A stretch of 62,596 nt of DNA from Gammaproteobacteria bacterium (lineage in GTDB: Bacteria; Actinomycetota; Acidimicrobiia; Spongiisociales; UBA4744): the NCBI GenBank assembly GCA_011682695.1, contig JAACED010000007.1:1-62596 (forward strand), written 5' to 3'. Below the pieces are notes generated by a model that did no database searches, had not been told where the DNA came from, and saw nothing but the letters and a program-made list of their open reading frames with translations. The position numbers and the translations under genes are program-made. Below, in pieces: positions 61,564 to 62,596 of this stretch (within the stretch, counting starts at the first letter, position 1; the number at the start of each line of letters is the position of its first letter).

Positions 61564-61730
61564 GACCGGCCTCGATCGGCGACCTTTGCGCACATTGCCG
61601 GCCGGGAACGTTGCTTCCATCGTCCTCGTCCTCGACATGGTGCTCGGGCGTGGCTTCGTCCTGTGTCGTTGCGCCCAGACGCCCCTGCCTCGGCATCGAC
61701 ACCCCGAACGTTGCCGGCCAAGGCACTAGT
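61564..61730. mobile_element. CTAG-ended element, copy C
   Basis: About 167 bp. The left part CCTCGATCGGCGACCTTTGCG matches copy A (CCTCGACCGGCAACCTTTGCG) although its outer CTAGTG is lost. The right end is the most complete in the family: CAGACGCCCCTGCCTCGGCA, then a GAACGTTGCC block missing from copy A, then GGCCAAGGCACTAG. The rest of the gap (61439-61563) holds no gene that I can support. Confidence 0.7.
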
Positions 61731-61759
61731 CTGCGGCTCGAGCGAGAAAAGGAGTCTGG

Positions 61760-62164
61760 ATGGCGTCGATTGACGAACTCAGTGGGCTCAGCGTTGCAGC
61801 CGCCCGGAGTCTGCGGCGGTCACGCATACGGACCACGGAGGCACTGCTGAAGTGTGGACGAACACGGCGAGGACGCCGTCAGCTGGCCGAAGAAACCGGA
61901 CTCATGGAACGACAGATCCTCCAGTGGGTGAATCGCGCGGATCTGATGCGCATCAGGGGCATCGGAGGAGAATACGCCGATCTCCTCGAGGCTTCGGGCG
62001 TCGACACCGTCAAAGAGCTTCGTCGCAGGAACGCCACCTCGCTGACGAACAAGATGATGCAGGTCAACGATGAGCGCAAGTTGGTCCGCCGACTCCCCAC
62101 CGAGGGAATGGTCGCCCGCTGGATCAGCCTGGCAGCCGAGACGGAGCCGCTGATCAAGCGCTAG
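61760..62164 (+). CDS. DUF4332 protein with helix-hairpin-helix repeats
   Basis: A 134-residue protein. ELSGLSVAAARSLRRSRIRT and LMRIRGIGGEYADLLEASGVDTVKELRRR are helix-hairpin-helix-like repeats that define DUF4332, a probable nucleic-acid-binding fold. AAGGAG six bases before ATG 61760 fixes the start. The biological role is unknown. It lies 29 bases after the copy C element. Confidence 0.85.
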   Translation: MASIDELSGLSVAAARSLRRSRIRTTEALLKCGRTRRGRRQLAEETGLMERQILQWVNRADLMRIRGIGGEYADLLEASGVDTVKELRRRNATSLTNKMMQVNDERKLVRRLPTEGMVARWISLAAETEPLIKR

Positions 62165-62171
62165 AAGTCGT

Positions 62172-62396
62172 CAGTTCTCAGTCGTCAGTCGCCAGTCTGG
62201 CCAGCTTCGCTCGGCGGTACTTCGTGTCTCGTACCGCGGCCGGTGTTGATCCAAGACCGCGGGGCGAACGTCGGAGCTCCGGGCATGGAACCGGATTCCG
62301 GGGTATCTCGTGAGTGGCGGTTGTACCGGCCGTTGGCCCGCTTCGCAGTCTTGTCACGATCTTGGCGGCGGTACGCAGTACCGAATACGAAGTACT
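62172..62396. repeat. Cluster of short dispersed repeats
   Basis: CAGTTCTCAGTCGTCAGTCG (62172-62191), an inverse GGTACTTCGTGTCTCGTACC (62217-62236) and GGTACGCAGTACCGAATACG with AAGTACT (62370-62396) belong to the same short-repeat families as 20065-20139, 49794-49830 and 55211-55237. No gene is seen between the DUF4332 and HU-like genes. Confidence 0.55.
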
Positions 62397-62407
62397 TCTT
62401 CGGACAC

Positions 62408-62437
62408 GGAAAGGGGAACCCGCTGGTTCCCCTTTCC
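62408..62437 (-). terminator. Terminator hairpin of the HU-like gene
   Basis: A perfect 13-bp stem (GGAAAGGGGAACC and its complement) with a 4-base loop, 17 bases past the stop of the minus-strand gene. Confidence 0.8.
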
Positions 62438-62454
62438 ACGAACCCAACTTCGGT

Positions 62455-62596
62455 TCAGGCTGCGGTTGTGGTCTTCTTGGCTGCCGGCTTCTTGGCGGGG
62501 GTCTTCTTGGCTGCTGCGGTCTTCTTGGCTGCCGGTGCCTTGGCCGCTGCCGGCTTCTTGGCTGCTGCGGTCTTCTTGGCTGCCGGTGCCTTGGCC
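62455..62596 (-). CDS. C-terminal tail of an HU/histone-like DNA-binding protein (partial)
   Basis: The last 46 codons visible encode almost only Ala, Lys, Pro and Thr in AKAPAAKKTAAAKKP-type repeats, ending KKPAAKKTTTAA. Such tails are found on actinobacterial HupB (HU) and histone H1-like proteins, where they bind DNA non-specifically. The structured HU domain, if present, lies right of the window. The repeats are nearly identical at the DNA level (GCCAAGAAG units), so length may vary between strains. Confidence 0.8.
   Translation of the reverse strand, partial: AKAPAAKKTAAAKKPAAAKAPAAKKTAAAKKTPAKKPAAKKTTTAA

Noticed and set aside
1-62596. tRNA, rRNA or CRISPR loci
   Set aside because: I looked for T-loop and anticodon-arm patterns, rRNA signatures and regularly spaced repeats and found none; the direct repeats present are too short and unevenly placed for CRISPR.

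Overview
The window is high-GC DNA with tightly packed genes, many of them joined by ATGA, GTGA or TGATG stop/start overlaps. The gene content points to an actinobacterium (Actinomycetota), probably a deep lineage such as Acidimicrobiia rather than a classical actinomycete. Supporting genes are an EtfD-like membrane iron-sulfur oxidoreductase, PspA with an Rv1476-like partner, a ParA plus zinc-ribbon pair, a YwiC-like protein, a pyruvate phosphate dikinase, and the (A/P)AKK-rich tail of an HU/histone-like protein at the right edge. The lineage is inferred from gene content only. I saw no rRNA, tRNA, CRISPR array or phage module.

Layout. 1-12.9 kb: a PQQ-type beta-propeller cut by the left edge, a ParA/zinc-ribbon operon, a methyltransferase, a DJ-1/PfpI protein, ppdK, an ECF sigma factor with a DUF5667-like partner, YwiC-like plus Tag glycosylase, and an acyl-CoA dehydrogenase with a readable promoter. 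13.2-20.0 kb: a heterodimeric ABC exporter, a CDF transporter, a methyltransferase remnant, and a three-gene operon resembling Bacillus YxlE-YxlF-YxlG. 20.1-27.9 kb: a lipoprotein, cell-wall-binding adaptor, ABC ATPase and FtsX-like permease operon next to an OmpR-type two-component system. Tandem 11-bp-spaced TTCTCA repeats lie in front of both operons and also in front of a short terminator-ended segment that may be a small RNA.

28.3-35.1 kb: a decayed HtrA-type protease gene, then an octaheme cytochrome c of the tetrathionate-reductase (Otr) family, a heptaheme c/cytochrome b fusion, a YeeE/YedE transporter, and a YeeE/YedE-rhodanese fusion. A perfect palindrome precedes the first gene. 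I read this as a respiratory sulfur-oxyanion module: the cytochrome b part takes electrons from quinol, the heme chains deliver them to tetrathionate, sulfite or a similar acceptor outside the membrane, and the YeeE proteins handle the thiosulfate or sulfur product. 35.2-37.6 kb: uridine kinase, ProC and proline dehydrogenase.

37.7-48.3 kb is a metal and metalloid resistance island. It holds an arsR-permease-thiol protein-ACR3 operon, a DUF302 gene behind a CsoR-like dyad, an ArsR/CDF/P1B-ATPase operon, and a MerR regulator divergent from a CopB-type ATPase. A second MerR-type promoter drives a 20-residue peptide gene with two cysteines, a perfect Shine-Dalgarno and a following hairpin. 48.6-62.6 kb: hydrolase, Bcp peroxiredoxin, PspA operon, EtfD-like protein, GH13 amylase, a CpaE-like ATPase with a small partner, a lytic-transglycosylase-like protein, a TrmA/RumA-type methyltransferase, a MobA/MocA-like transferase and a DUF4332 protein.

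Intergenic space carries several dispersed repeat families: a roughly 150-bp element with CTAG-ended inverted termini (three copies and a fragment), a 49-bp palindrome (two copies), and short GGTAC/ATACGA and AGTCGTCAGT families.
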